In this document: positions 11,479 to 19,527 of the stretch, piece by piece
How the letters are laid out: every line of letters begins with the position of its first letter
How positions within the stretch are numbered: position 1 is the stretch's first letter
NCBI RefSeq assembly: GCF_003051055.1
Contig: NZ_QAON01000004.1
Location: forward strand, 186,001-250,000
Reading direction: 5' to 3'
Source: Agitococcus lubricus
GTDB taxonomy: Bacteria > Pseudomonadota > Gammaproteobacteria > Pseudomonadales > Moraxellaceae
DNA: 64,000 nucleotides
Notes under the pieces: model-generated
The model's input: only the letters and a program-made list of their open reading frames with translations
Database searches by the model: none
Told to the model about the DNA's origin: nothing
Made by a program: the position numbers and the translations under genes

Positions 11479-12285
11479 ATGACTGACTCTTTACAAGGCC
11501 ACAAAGCACGCAAGCGTTTTGGGCAAAACTTTTTACATGATGACAATATTATTCAACAAATTGTCGCCGCATTTGCGCCCGAACAAGGTCAACTTGCGGT
11601 AGAAATTGGGCCTGGCTTAGGTGCATTAACCCAATACTTACTCCCTGCCCTACAACATCTACATGTCGTTGAATTAGACCGCGATTTGGCAGCACGTTTA
11701 CCACAAACCTTAGCTGGTTTAGGCCAATTGACTATTCATCAAGTAGACGCCTTAGCATTCAACTTTTCCCAGCTCGCCAATCAAACACCTCAATTACGTG
11801 TCATTGGCAACTTACCATACAACATTTCTACACCTCTGATTTTTCATCTACTCAGCCATAGTCAATCTATTCAAGATATGGTGTTTATGCTGCAAAAAGA
11901 AGTGGTTGACCGACTGGGCGCCGAACCCGACACTGCGGACTATGGTCGTTTAAGCGTCATGGTGCAGTATCGTTGCCAAGTAGATTGGTTATTAGCCGTA
12001 CCACCCGAAGCCTTTAATCCTGCCCCTAAAGTACAATCTGCGGTCGTAAAGCTCACACCTTGGCAAAAATCGCCCTATAATTGTGTCAATGAATCTTTAT
12101 TACAGCAGGTCGTTAGCACGGCGTTTAATCAACGTCGAAAAACTTTACGCAATTGCTTAAAAGGCTTGGCGAGTGACGCAGACTTTGAAGCGGTCAGCAT
12201 TAATCCCAACCTACGCGCAGAAGTGCTCAGCGTACAACAGTTTGTACAACTTACTAATCAATTGGATAGCCATGTCTCAACATAA
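11479..12285 (+). CDS. rsmA: 16S rRNA dimethyladenosine transferase
   Basis: RsmA (KsgA) adds four methyl groups to two adjacent adenines in the 3'-terminal helix of 16S rRNA during 30S maturation, using SAM. The 268-residue sequence starts with RKRFGQNFLHDDNIIQ, has the SAM-binding EIGPGLGALTQYL, the acidic VVELDRDLAARL, and the N6-adenine methylase motif NLPYNIS. QKEVVDRLGAEPDTADYGRLSVM and FNQRRKTLRNCLK follow. The 3' end overlaps apaG by 14 bp. Order pdxA-ksgA-apaG-apaH is as in E. coli and Pseudomonas. Confidence 0.97.
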   Translation: MTDSLQGHKARKRFGQNFLHDDNIIQQIVAAFAPEQGQLAVEIGPGLGALTQYLLPALQHLHVVELDRDLAARLPQTLAGLGQLTIHQVDALAFNFSQLANQTPQLRVIGNLPYNISTPLIFHLLSHSQSIQDMVFMLQKEVVDRLGAEPDTADYGRLSVMVQYRCQVDWLLAVPPEAFNPAPKVQSAVVKLTPWQKSPYNCVNESLLQQVVSTAFNQRRKTLRNCLKGLASDADFEAVSINPNLRAEVLSVQQFVQLTNQLDSHVST

Positions 12286-12646
12286 CATTCATATCGACGT
12301 AAAAAGCGAATATTTGGCTGAACAATCCAGCCCGCAAGATAACCGTTATGTGTTTGCCTACCATATTCATATTAAAAATGAAGGTGAACAAGACGCGCGC
12401 CTCTTAACAAGGCACTGGATTATCACAGATGGGGAAGCGCGCACCGAAGAAGTGCGTGGCGATGGTGTCATTGGTGAGCAACCGTTAATTGCGGCAGGAA
12501 AAAGTTATAAATATACCAGCGGTGCAGTACTCAAAACGCCCGTTGGCAGCATGCAAGGTTTTTATGGCATGGTTGACCAACATGGCTTGCACTTTAATGC
12601 CCGTATTCCCGTCTTTCGTCTCGCTGTCCCACGCATGTTACATTAA
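12272..12646 (+). CDS. apaG: Co2+/Mg2+ efflux-associated protein ApaG
   Basis: ApaG is a small fibronectin-III-like protein of about 125 residues, conserved beside ksgA and apaH; its biochemical role is unsettled (links to Co2+ resistance and Mg2+ efflux). The frame can be extended upstream inside ksgA to 12173, but the family start MSQHNIHIDVKSEYL begins at the ATG at 12272. Recognisable blocks are YVFAYHIHIKNEG, LLTRHWIITDG, the GDGVIGEQPLIAAGKSYKYTSG loop (glycine-rich) and GSMQGFYGM. It overlaps the end of ksgA by 14 bp, indicating coupling. Confidence 0.95.
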   Translation: MSQHNIHIDVKSEYLAEQSSPQDNRYVFAYHIHIKNEGEQDARLLTRHWIITDGEARTEEVRGDGVIGEQPLIAAGKSYKYTSGAVLKTPVGSMQGFYGMVDQHGLHFNARIPVFRLAVPRMLH

Positions 12647-12720
12647 CAACACCGACTTGTACGGTGGACTATGGCTTAATCATAAATTAGTTAGTATTCA
12701 CAAAAAATTGAGGAGACATA

Positions 12721-13581
12721 ATGGCGGATTATGCGATAGGCGATGTACAGGGCTGTGCTGAGGCGCTGAACGAATTACTAGACATCATCGCATTTAATCC
12801 GCAACACGACTGTTTATGGTTTGCGGGTGACTTAGTCGCACGCGGGCCAGATTCATTGGCTGTATTGCGCCAAGTCAAGGCCTTAGGTTGTAGTGCACGT
12901 GTGGTATTGGGTAATCACGACCTGCATTTATTGGCCTGTTTTTATGGTTATAGCCCTGTTAAAAAGAAAGACCGTACTGCCGATATCCTCAGCGCACCCG
13001 ATGCCCAAGAGCTAATCGATTGGCTGCGTCAACAACCCCTCTTATTAGATATTCCCCATCAAAATGCGGTGATGACACATGCGGGCATTCCCCCTTGTTG
13101 GAGTCTCAACCAAGCTCGAACCCTCGCTGCCGAAGTGTCTGCCATCTTAAAAAGTGACCAAATTCAACAGTTTTTAGGCGGCATGTACGGCAACTCTCCT
13201 GCACTCTGGCACGAGCAACTACGTGGCGCAAAACGTTGGCGTGTTATTACCAATTATTTGACCCGTATGCGTTTGTGTAACTTAGCGGGCGAACTCGAAT
13301 TTAGCCACAAAGAAGGCTTAGAAGACCTGCCAGAAGGTTATTATCCTTGGTTTAATATCCCCAATCCGAGCATCAAAAATACCCGTATTTTGTTTGGCCA
13401 CTGGGCAGCACTCGAAGGTAATGGTCCACAAGCGCCCATCATTGCGTTGGATGGCGGCTGTGTATGGGGCGGGCAATTATTAGCCTATCGTTTAGATGAC
13501 GGCCAACTGTTTAGCGCAACAACGGCCTGTATTCAATGTGGCTTAGAACTCGCTCCTAAACCGAGTAATCTACTGATTTAA
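12721..13581 (+). CDS. apaH: Symmetrical bis(5'-nucleosyl)-tetraphosphatase
   Basis: ApaH splits Ap4A into two ADP and also removes Np4 caps from RNA, so it links to stress signalling. The 286-residue metallophosphatase has the three signature blocks: AIGDVQGCAEALNELL (GDxHG-type, Gln in place of His, as is usual in ApaH), FAGDLVARGPDSLAVLR and VLGNHDLHLLA. Downstream are MTHAGIPPCW and ILFGHWAALEG with the remaining metal histidines. A good Shine-Dalgarno (GAGGAG) lies eight bases before the ATG. It closes the pdxA-ksgA-apaG-apaH cluster. Confidence 0.96.
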   Translation: MADYAIGDVQGCAEALNELLDIIAFNPQHDCLWFAGDLVARGPDSLAVLRQVKALGCSARVVLGNHDLHLLACFYGYSPVKKKDRTADILSAPDAQELIDWLRQQPLLLDIPHQNAVMTHAGIPPCWSLNQARTLAAEVSAILKSDQIQQFLGGMYGNSPALWHEQLRGAKRWRVITNYLTRMRLCNLAGELEFSHKEGLEDLPEGYYPWFNIPNPSIKNTRILFGHWAALEGNGPQAPIIALDGGCVWGGQLLAYRLDDGQLFSATTACIQCGLELAPKPSNLLI

Positions 13582-13636
13582 TCTACTGTATGGTGCTCCC
13601 CCATCACAATACCCCCACTATAGCTCGAATGCTGTT

Positions 13637-13764
13637 TAGTTAAGAAAAATGGGCACTTAAAAACAGCCCTTCGACTACGCTCAGGGCGCATTTTTGCGTT
13701 GACTGAGCGGAATCGAGGTGGTTGAGCGGAGTCGAAACCAAATCAGCAAAAATTGCTTAACTAA
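13637..13764. repeat. Nested palindromic REP-like element, copy 1
   Basis: Outer inverted arms TTAGTTAAG (13637) and CTTAACTAA (ending 13764) flank a core of complementary units: CCTTCGACTACGCTCAGGG, then GACTGAGCGGAATCGA and TTGAGCGGAGTCGAAA. The core unit (G-A-G-C-G-G-A-G-T-C-G-A-A) recurs near 45150 and 62170, so this is a dispersed family and not a local terminator. Confidence 0.7.
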
Positions 13765-13831
13765 CTGGCATTACACTCTAGCTCGCATCTTCCTAACACA
13801 TTTGTAAAAACACAAACTATTATCTCTAAAC

Positions 13832-13847
13832 TGGCACAAGACATGCA
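13832..13847 (+). promoter_or_regulatory. Candidate sigma-54 (-24/-12) promoter for prkA operon
   Basis: The sequence TGGCACAAGACATGCA matches the RpoN consensus TGGCAC-N5-TTGCA at every fixed base but one, with exact GG-GC spacing. It points toward prkA, 480 bp away. In E. coli the homologous yeaGH operon is known to be transcribed by sigma-54 with NtrC, which supports the call. Enhancer sites were not identified. Confidence 0.65.
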
Positions 13848-14328
13848 GAGCAAAACCTAGATGCCTATTTTATCAGGCTTATGTGCAGATACGTACAGAC
13901 CACGTATAGCTAAGGTGTTGCTCATACAATTTCTTTACTATCGTAGATTGAAGCAAGATAACAAGATTTAAGTAATTGTTATTAAACAAAGTCGTGTCTC
14001 AGACTTGTGTAATCTACAAGGTCATAAACGCTTGTTATAGATAGTCACAGCCAGCCGTCACGGTTCATCACTCTCCACCATGACAAGGCAATACACAGCA
14101 TTGACTATCGATAAAATCGCTGATATCCCGCGTGTTCTGGCTAAGGTTGTCTAGGTTTTGGCCGTGTCATACAAAAAACGCTCAAAACTTTTACAACATT
14201 TTACGATTTTCTGTCTAAGCTAAAAATAAGACGTCTTAGGAATTGCGGAACTGAGTTTTTGCCTGTTCAGCACTCAACCCTCAGTACCTAAACTTGGATT
14301 TATAGGGCTACACATCAAGAGGTTCGCC

Positions 14329-16251
14329 ATGAGTTTGTTCCAACACTATCAATCGCGTTTCGACTATAGCCGTCCCGAAGAATATACCTTAGAGCAGTAT
14401 TTGACTCTGTGCAAAAATGACCCCACCGCCTATGCGACGGCTGCCGAACGTTTATTGATGGCCATTGGCGAGCCAGAGGTGATTGATACCAGTCGAGATG
14501 CTCGACTATCGCGGATTTTTTCTAACAAAGTAATTCGTCGCTACCCTGCCTTTAGTGAATTTTATGGTATGGAAGATGCGGTGGAAAAAATCGTGTCTTA
14601 TTTTCGCCATGCGGCACAAGGTTTAGAAGAAAAGAAACAAGTGTTATATTTGCTTGGCCCTGTGGGCGGTGGCAAAAGCTCGTTAGCAGAACGCTTAAAA
14701 TCTTTAATGGAAAAGACCCCGTTTTACGCCATTAAAGGTTCACCCATCAACGAATCCCCGCTTGGTTTATTTAATGTCGAAGAAGACGGTGATATTTTAG
14801 AACAAGACTACGGCATTCCTAAACGCTATTTGCGCGGCATTATGTCGCCATGGGCAGTGAAACGCTTACAAGAGTTTGGCGGCGATATTAGCAAATTTAA
14901 GGTCGTCAAAATTTATCCAAGCATCTTGCATCAACTCGCTATTTCCAAAACCGAACCTGGTGACGAGAATAACCAAGACATTTCTGCCCTTGTCGGCAAA
15001 GTCGATATTCGTAAGCTAGAGGACTTTCCACAAAACGATGCTGATGCCTATTCGTTTTCGGGTGGCTTGTGTAAAGCGAATCGGGGCCTAATGGAATTTG
15101 TGGAGATGTTCAAAGCGCCTATTAAGGTCTTACATCCGCTACTCACCGCCACCCAAGAAGGGAATTATAATGGTACCGAAGCCATCGGTCCTATTCCCTT
15201 TGATGGCGTAATTTTAGCGCACTCTAACGAGTCAGAGTGGCAAAACTTTAGAAACAACAAACACAACGAAGCCTTTATTGACCGTATTTTTATTGTCAAA
15301 GTCCCTTATTGTTTACGGGTCAGTGAAGAAATACAAATTTATCAAAAATTGGTCGATGGTTCATCATTAAAAACCGCGTCTTGCGCGCCTGATACGCTCC
15401 GCATGTTAGCGCAATTTACGGTGTTATCGCGTCTCAAAGACCCTGACAATTCCAGTATTTACTCAAAAATGCGGATTTATGATGGTGAAAACCTCAAAGA
15501 TACCGACCCACGCGCCAAATCGCATCAAGAATACAAAGATGCCGCAGGCGTAGACGAAGGCATGACAGGCTTATCTACACGTTTTGCGTTCAAAATTTTG
15601 TCCAAAGTCTTTAATTATGACCATGCCGAAGTGGCGGCCAATCCAGTCCACCTACTGCATGTATTAGAGACTCAAATTGAGCAAGAACAATACGCGAATG
15701 ATACGCAAGCGCGTTATTTACGTTTTATTAAGGAGTTTTTAGCCCCTCGTTATGTGGAGTTTATTGGCAAAGAAATCCAAACAGCTTATTTGGAGTCTTA
15801 CTCCGAATACGGCCAAAATATTTTTGACCGTTATGTGCAATATGCGGATTTCTGGATTCAAGACCAAGAATTCCGTGACCCAGATACGGGTGAGATTTTT
15901 AACCGTCAAGCCCTCAATGAAGAGCTGGAAAAAATCGAAAAGCCTGCGGGCATTTCTAATCCCAAAGATTTTCGTAATGAGGTGGTTAATTTTGTATTGC
16001 GCGCACGTGCTAACTATAACGGCAAAAATCCCACATGGTTATCTTACGAAAAACTACGGGCTGTGATTGAGAAAAAAATGTTCTCCAACACCGAAGACTT
16101 ATTACCTGTGATTTCGTTTAATCCCAAAGCCAACAAAAACGACCAACAAAAACACCAAGATTTTGTTCGTCGTATGGTCGAACGCGGTTATACCGAAAAA
16201 CAAGTACGTTTGTTATGTGAGTGGTATTTACGCTTCAGAAAAGCGCAATAA
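14329..16251 (+). CDS. prkA: PrkA-type serine protein kinase with AAA domain (YeaG)
   Basis: PrkA is a bacterial protein with an N-terminal AAA+ ATPase-like domain and a C-terminal kinase-like domain. In enterobacteria YeaG acts in nitrogen starvation and stress responses, in Bacillus in sporulation. The 640-residue length matches E. coli YeaG (644). The Walker A is GPVGGGKSS at 110-118, preceded by [15 protein letters not shown]; later blocks are [49 protein letters not shown] and [11 protein letters not shown], all conserved in PrkA. AGAGG lies before the ATG. It is first in a prkA-yeaH-spoVR cluster behind the sigma-54 candidate. Confidence 0.96.
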   Translation: MSLFQHYQSRFDYSRPEEYTLEQYLTLCKNDPTAYATAAERLLMAIGEPEVIDTSRDARLSRIFSNKVIRRYPAFSEFYGMEDAVEKIVSYFRHAAQGLEEKKQVLYLLGPVGGGKSSLAERLKSLMEKTPFYAIKGSPINESPLGLFNVEEDGDILEQDYGIPKRYLRGIMSPWAVKRLQEFGGDISKFKVVKIYPSILHQLAISKTEPGDENNQDISALVGKVDIRKLEDFPQNDADAYSFSGGLCKANRGLMEFVEMFKAPIKVLHPLLTATQEGNYNGTEAIGPIPFDGVILAHSNESEWQNFRNNKHNEAFIDRIFIVKVPYCLRVSEEIQIYQKLVDGSSLKTASCAPDTLRMLAQFTVLSRLKDPDNSSIYSKMRIYDGENLKDTDPRAKSHQEYKDAAGVDEGMTGLSTRFAFKILSKVFNYDHAEVAANPVHLLHVLETQIEQEQYANDTQARYLRFIKEFLAPRYVEFIGKEIQTAYLESYSEYGQNIFDRYVQYADFWIQDQEFRDPDTGEIFNRQALNEELEKIEKPAGISNPKDFRNEVVNFVLRARANYNGKNPTWLSYEKLRAVIEKKMFSNTEDLLPVISFNPKANKNDQQKHQDFVRRMVERGYTEKQVRLLCEWYLRFRKAQ

Positions 16252-16340
16252 TTCTCTCCCCTAATTTAGGGGGAGGGTTAGGGTGGGGTTCTACCTCTAC
16301 CCCCTCCCAGCCTCCCCCTAAATTAAGGGGAGGAGCAGTT
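16250..16340. repeat. Palindromic insert between prkA and yeaH
   Basis: Directly after the prkA stop, CTCCCCTAATTTAGGGGGAG and its near complement CTCCCCCTAAATTAAGGGG face each other across a CCCTCCC/GGGTGGGG-rich middle. The arms can pair into a long hairpin of about 90 bases inside the operon. The composition is unlike the flanking genes. It may be a mobile palindrome or an mRNA-stability or attenuation element. Confidence 0.7.
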
Positions 16341-16355
16341 AATGCTGGAGAACAC

Positions 16356-17630
16356 ATGAGCTATATCATCGACCGTCGTCTGAATGGCCGTCATAAAAGC
16401 ATGGTCAATCGCCAACGTTTTTTAGACCGTTATAAAGCGCAAATTCGTGAGTCCGTTGCCGATGCAGCCAGCAAACGCAGTATTACCGATATGGAACGCG
16501 GTGAATCTGTCTCTTTACCCACTAAAGACATTTCTGAGCCTGTTTTTCATCATGGCTCTGGCGGCGCACGCGACATTGTCCATACAGGTAATCAAGAATT
16601 TGTCGCTGGCGATAAAGTGCCACGGCCACAAGGCGGTAGTGGCGGCAAAGGCAGTGGCAAAGCCAGTAATCAAGGCAATGGCGAAGATGAGTTTAACTTT
16701 ACCCTCACCCAAGAAGAGTTTTTGAATTTTTTATTTGAAGACCTTGCCCTACCCAATTTAGTCAAACGCCGTCTGGCAGGTTTAGAAACATGGGAGTGGC
16801 AAAATGCAGGCATTGTCACCGAAGGCAACCCCGCCAAAATCAATATTGTACGCAGTTTACGGGCGGCGACCTCGCGTCGTATTGCCTTGGGGACAGGCAA
16901 AAAACGCAGTATTCGTGTCAAAGAAGAAGAGCTGAATCGTCTCTTAGCCGAAGAGACATCACCCGAACGCGTGGCACGTATTGCCGAACTACGGGCTGAA
17001 ATAGCAAAACTCAAGTTACGTTTAGAAAAAATCCCTTTTATTGACACATTTGACCTACGTTACAACCATCATATTAAAGTAGCCAAACCTACGGCTCAAG
17101 CGGTGATGTTTTGTGTCATGGATGTCTCTGGCTCGATGAGCCAAGTGACTAAAGACATGGCCAAACGTTTCTTTTTGCTGTTATATCTGTTTCTTAAACG
17201 TAATTACGACAAAATAGAAGTCGTATTTATTCGTCATCACACCAGTGCCAAAGAGGTCGATGAACAAGAGTTTTTTTACTCACGAGAAACAGGAGGCACG
17301 ATTGTGTCTAGTGCCCTCAAACTGATGAATGACATTATTCAAACGCGCTATCCGCCCGAAGAATGGAACATTTATGGCGCACAAGCCTCCGATGGCGACA
17401 ACTGGAGTGATGATTCACCTTTGTGCCAGCAAATTCTAATAGAACAGATTATTCCTGCCGTACAGTATTTTTCTTATATCGAAATTACGCCTCGCCAGCA
17501 TCAAGCCTTGTGGCTGGCCTATGAAGAAGTACAGGCGGCTTACCCCGAACAATTTGCCCTACAACAAATTATCGAAGCGAGCGATATCTATCCCGTTTTT
17601 AGAGAGTTATTTGCGAGGAAACCTGCATGA
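16356..17630 (+). CDS. yeaH: YeaH/DUF444 VWA-like protein (UPF0229)
   Basis: This 424-residue protein is the constant partner of PrkA. It has a C-terminal von Willebrand factor A-like fold with a MIDAS-type [20 protein letters not shown] motif at about residues 254-273. The N-terminus ([23 protein letters not shown]) is the family signature, and [21 protein letters not shown] with a Gly/Ser-rich linker follows. An upstream frame to 16221 reads through the palindrome and lacks family similarity; the ATG at 16356 has CTGGAG six bases before it. Its TGA overlaps the spoVR ATG. Biochemical role unknown. Confidence 0.94.
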   Translation: MSYIIDRRLNGRHKSMVNRQRFLDRYKAQIRESVADAASKRSITDMERGESVSLPTKDISEPVFHHGSGGARDIVHTGNQEFVAGDKVPRPQGGSGGKGSGKASNQGNGEDEFNFTLTQEEFLNFLFEDLALPNLVKRRLAGLETWEWQNAGIVTEGNPAKINIVRSLRAATSRRIALGTGKKRSIRVKEEELNRLLAEETSPERVARIAELRAEIAKLKLRLEKIPFIDTFDLRYNHHIKVAKPTAQAVMFCVMDVSGSMSQVTKDMAKRFFLLLYLFLKRNYDKIEVVFIRHHTSAKEVDEQEFFYSRETGGTIVSSALKLMNDIIQTRYPPEEWNIYGAQASDGDNWSDDSPLCQQILIEQIIPAVQYFSYIEITPRQHQALWLAYEEVQAAYPEQFALQQIIEASDIYPVFRELFARKPA

Positions 17631-19141
17631 CCCATTATATTTCTACAGGTTCTGAATGGTCGTTTCCACTGATTTCAGCCTATGACGCGGCAATTAGCGA
17701 CATTGCGCAAGGCGAGTTTGGCTTAGACACCTATCCTAATCAAATTGAAATTATTTCAGCCGAACAGATGATGGACGCTTATGCCTCTGTAGGAATGCCG
17801 ATTGGTTATCACCATTGGTCATTTGGCAAACATTTTGTCAGTACCGAAAACGCTTATCAGCGTGGCCAAATGGGACTGGCCTATGAAATTGTGATTAACT
17901 CTAATCCCTGTATTGCTTATTTGATGGAAGAAAACACCATCACCATGCAAGCCTTAGTCATAGCTCATGCATGTTACGGTCATAATTCCTTTTTTAAGGG
18001 TAACTATTTATTCAAAACGTGGACTGACGCTAGTAGTATTATTGACTATCTGGTATTTGCACGAAACTATATTCGTAAATGTGAAGAACGTTATGGCGTA
18101 GCCGAGGTAGAAGCCTTGCTCGACTCTTGCCATGCCCTCATGAACTATGGTGTTGACCGCTACAAACGTCCCTATCCTATTTCTGCCGAAGAAGAGCGTC
18201 TGCGTCAAGAAGAGCGAGAAGCGGCGCTACAAGCACAAATTAATGACTTATGGCGTACCTTACCTATTAGTCACAAAAAAGAAAAAGCCGATGATAGTTA
18301 TCGTTTTCCCTCAGAACCCCAAGAAAATATTTTATATTTTTTTGAAAAAAATGCGCCTTTGTTAGAGCCGTGGCAACGTGAAATTCTCAGAATAGTCCGT
18401 AAAATCGCGCAATATTTTTACCCTCAACGGCAAACCCAAGTCATGAACGAAGGTTGGGCAACTTTTTGGCACTATACCCTGCTCAATCGCTTATATGACA
18501 AAGGCTTAGTCACCGATGGCTTTATGTTGGAGTTTTTACAATCGCACACCGCCGTTGTCTATCAACCTACCTTTGACAAACCGTATTATCGGGGCATCAA
18601 CCCTTATGCACTTGGTTTTGCCATGTTTCAGGATATTAAACGTATTTGCCAACAACCTACCGATGAAGACAAATATTGGTTTCCTGAATTAGTCGGTAAA
18701 GACTGGCTAGAAACCATCAAGTTTGCTATGCAAAATTTTAAGGACGAAAGTTTTATTCAACAATTTCTAAGCCCCAAAATCATGCGGGAATTTAGAATGT
18801 TTAGTGTGCTTGATGATGACAAAAAAGATAACTTATTGATTGATGCCATTCACGATGACACGGGTTTTCGTAAACTACGGCAATCCTTATCCAACCAATA
18901 TAATTTGAGCATGAATGAGCCCAATATACAGGTCTGGAGTGTCAACTTACGCGGCGACCGCTCCATTACCTTACGTCATATCCGTCAACGTGGCCGACCA
19001 CTGGCGGATAGCTCTTCCGCTGTGCTCAAACACCTCTACGCCTTATGGAAGTTTGATGTTCATTTAGAGTGTTGGGATGAGCAAAAACGTGTACAAACCA
19101 TTTCTTGTACTAAAGAAGGTATTAAGACTTACAGTCATTGA
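17627..19141 (+). CDS. ycgB: SpoVR family protein (YcgB)
   Basis: This 504-residue protein belongs to the SpoVR/YcgB family, required for spore cortex formation in Bacillus and co-regulated with prkA and yeaH in proteobacteria. Family blocks are visible: [79 protein letters not shown], and the conserved [21 protein letters not shown] His/Glu cluster ([15 protein letters not shown]) suggests metal binding, but no activity is established. It overlaps yeaH by four bases (ATGA), so prkA-yeaH-ycgB are one operon. Confidence 0.95.
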   Translation: MTHYISTGSEWSFPLISAYDAAISDIAQGEFGLDTYPNQIEIISAEQMMDAYASVGMPIGYHHWSFGKHFVSTENAYQRGQMGLAYEIVINSNPCIAYLMEENTITMQALVIAHACYGHNSFFKGNYLFKTWTDASSIIDYLVFARNYIRKCEERYGVAEVEALLDSCHALMNYGVDRYKRPYPISAEEERLRQEEREAALQAQINDLWRTLPISHKKEKADDSYRFPSEPQENILYFFEKNAPLLEPWQREILRIVRKIAQYFYPQRQTQVMNEGWATFWHYTLLNRLYDKGLVTDGFMLEFLQSHTAVVYQPTFDKPYYRGINPYALGFAMFQDIKRICQQPTDEDKYWFPELVGKDWLETIKFAMQNFKDESFIQQFLSPKIMREFRMFSVLDDDKKDNLLIDAIHDDTGFRKLRQSLSNQYNLSMNEPNIQVWSVNLRGDRSITLRHIRQRGRPLADSSSAVLKHLYALWKFDVHLECWDEQKRVQTISCTKEGIKTYSH

Positions 19142-19527
19142 GCGGATTGTCCCTCCTGTGTTGAGAAGAGCGATGCGATTATTTTCATGCTAAATGCATG
19201 CAATCGGTCTTTTTTTGTCTATTTTTTCATCTTTTTCGCTATTATTATATGAATAATAGCTGCCTAATCGGTATAGTCGACATACAATAGCCTTGCTTTT
19301 ACCGCGAGCTGTGCGCCGTTCAGGAAAAACTGGTACAACAATCAGACTCAATGTAAGCTATAAAGCAATTTTAAGTTACAATAAAAACGATTTGAACTGT
19401 CACAATGGATTTATCGTGTTGACCTTATTCTCTTTTACTTGGTTCAGTGACATCTACGCTAGACAGTCTCAATCAGCAATCATCCGTTATCGACTTCAGC
19501 CTAAAAATAACAATCCTCTACGGATAT
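19142..19527 (+). other. 386-bp intergenic region after spoVR
   Basis: No supported gene. The only structure seen is a weak hairpin at 19176-19220 (CATGC/GCATG around TAAAT inside an imperfect GATT/AATC stem) followed by a run of seven T, a possible terminator for the prkA operon. The rest is AT-rich, and I cannot place a promoter for the next gene with confidence. Confidence 0.4.
19176..19220 (+). terminator. Possible terminator of prkA-yeaH-ycgB
   Basis: An imperfect stem (GATT...CATGC / GCATG...AATC) is followed by GGTCTTTTTTTG, 35-80 bases after the ycgB stop. The stem is AT-rich and interrupted, so the call is tentative. Confidence 0.4.

Larger units (their letters stand above)
13582..14328 (+). 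other. 747-bp intergenic region before prkA
   Basis: No convincing coding frame was found. The left part (13637-13764) holds a nested palindrome: outer arms TTAGTTAAG and CTTAACTAA enclose a REP-like core. The middle holds a strong sigma-54-type promoter match at 13832-13847. That would leave a leader of roughly 470 bases before prkA, for which I see no known RNA family. Confidence 0.6.
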
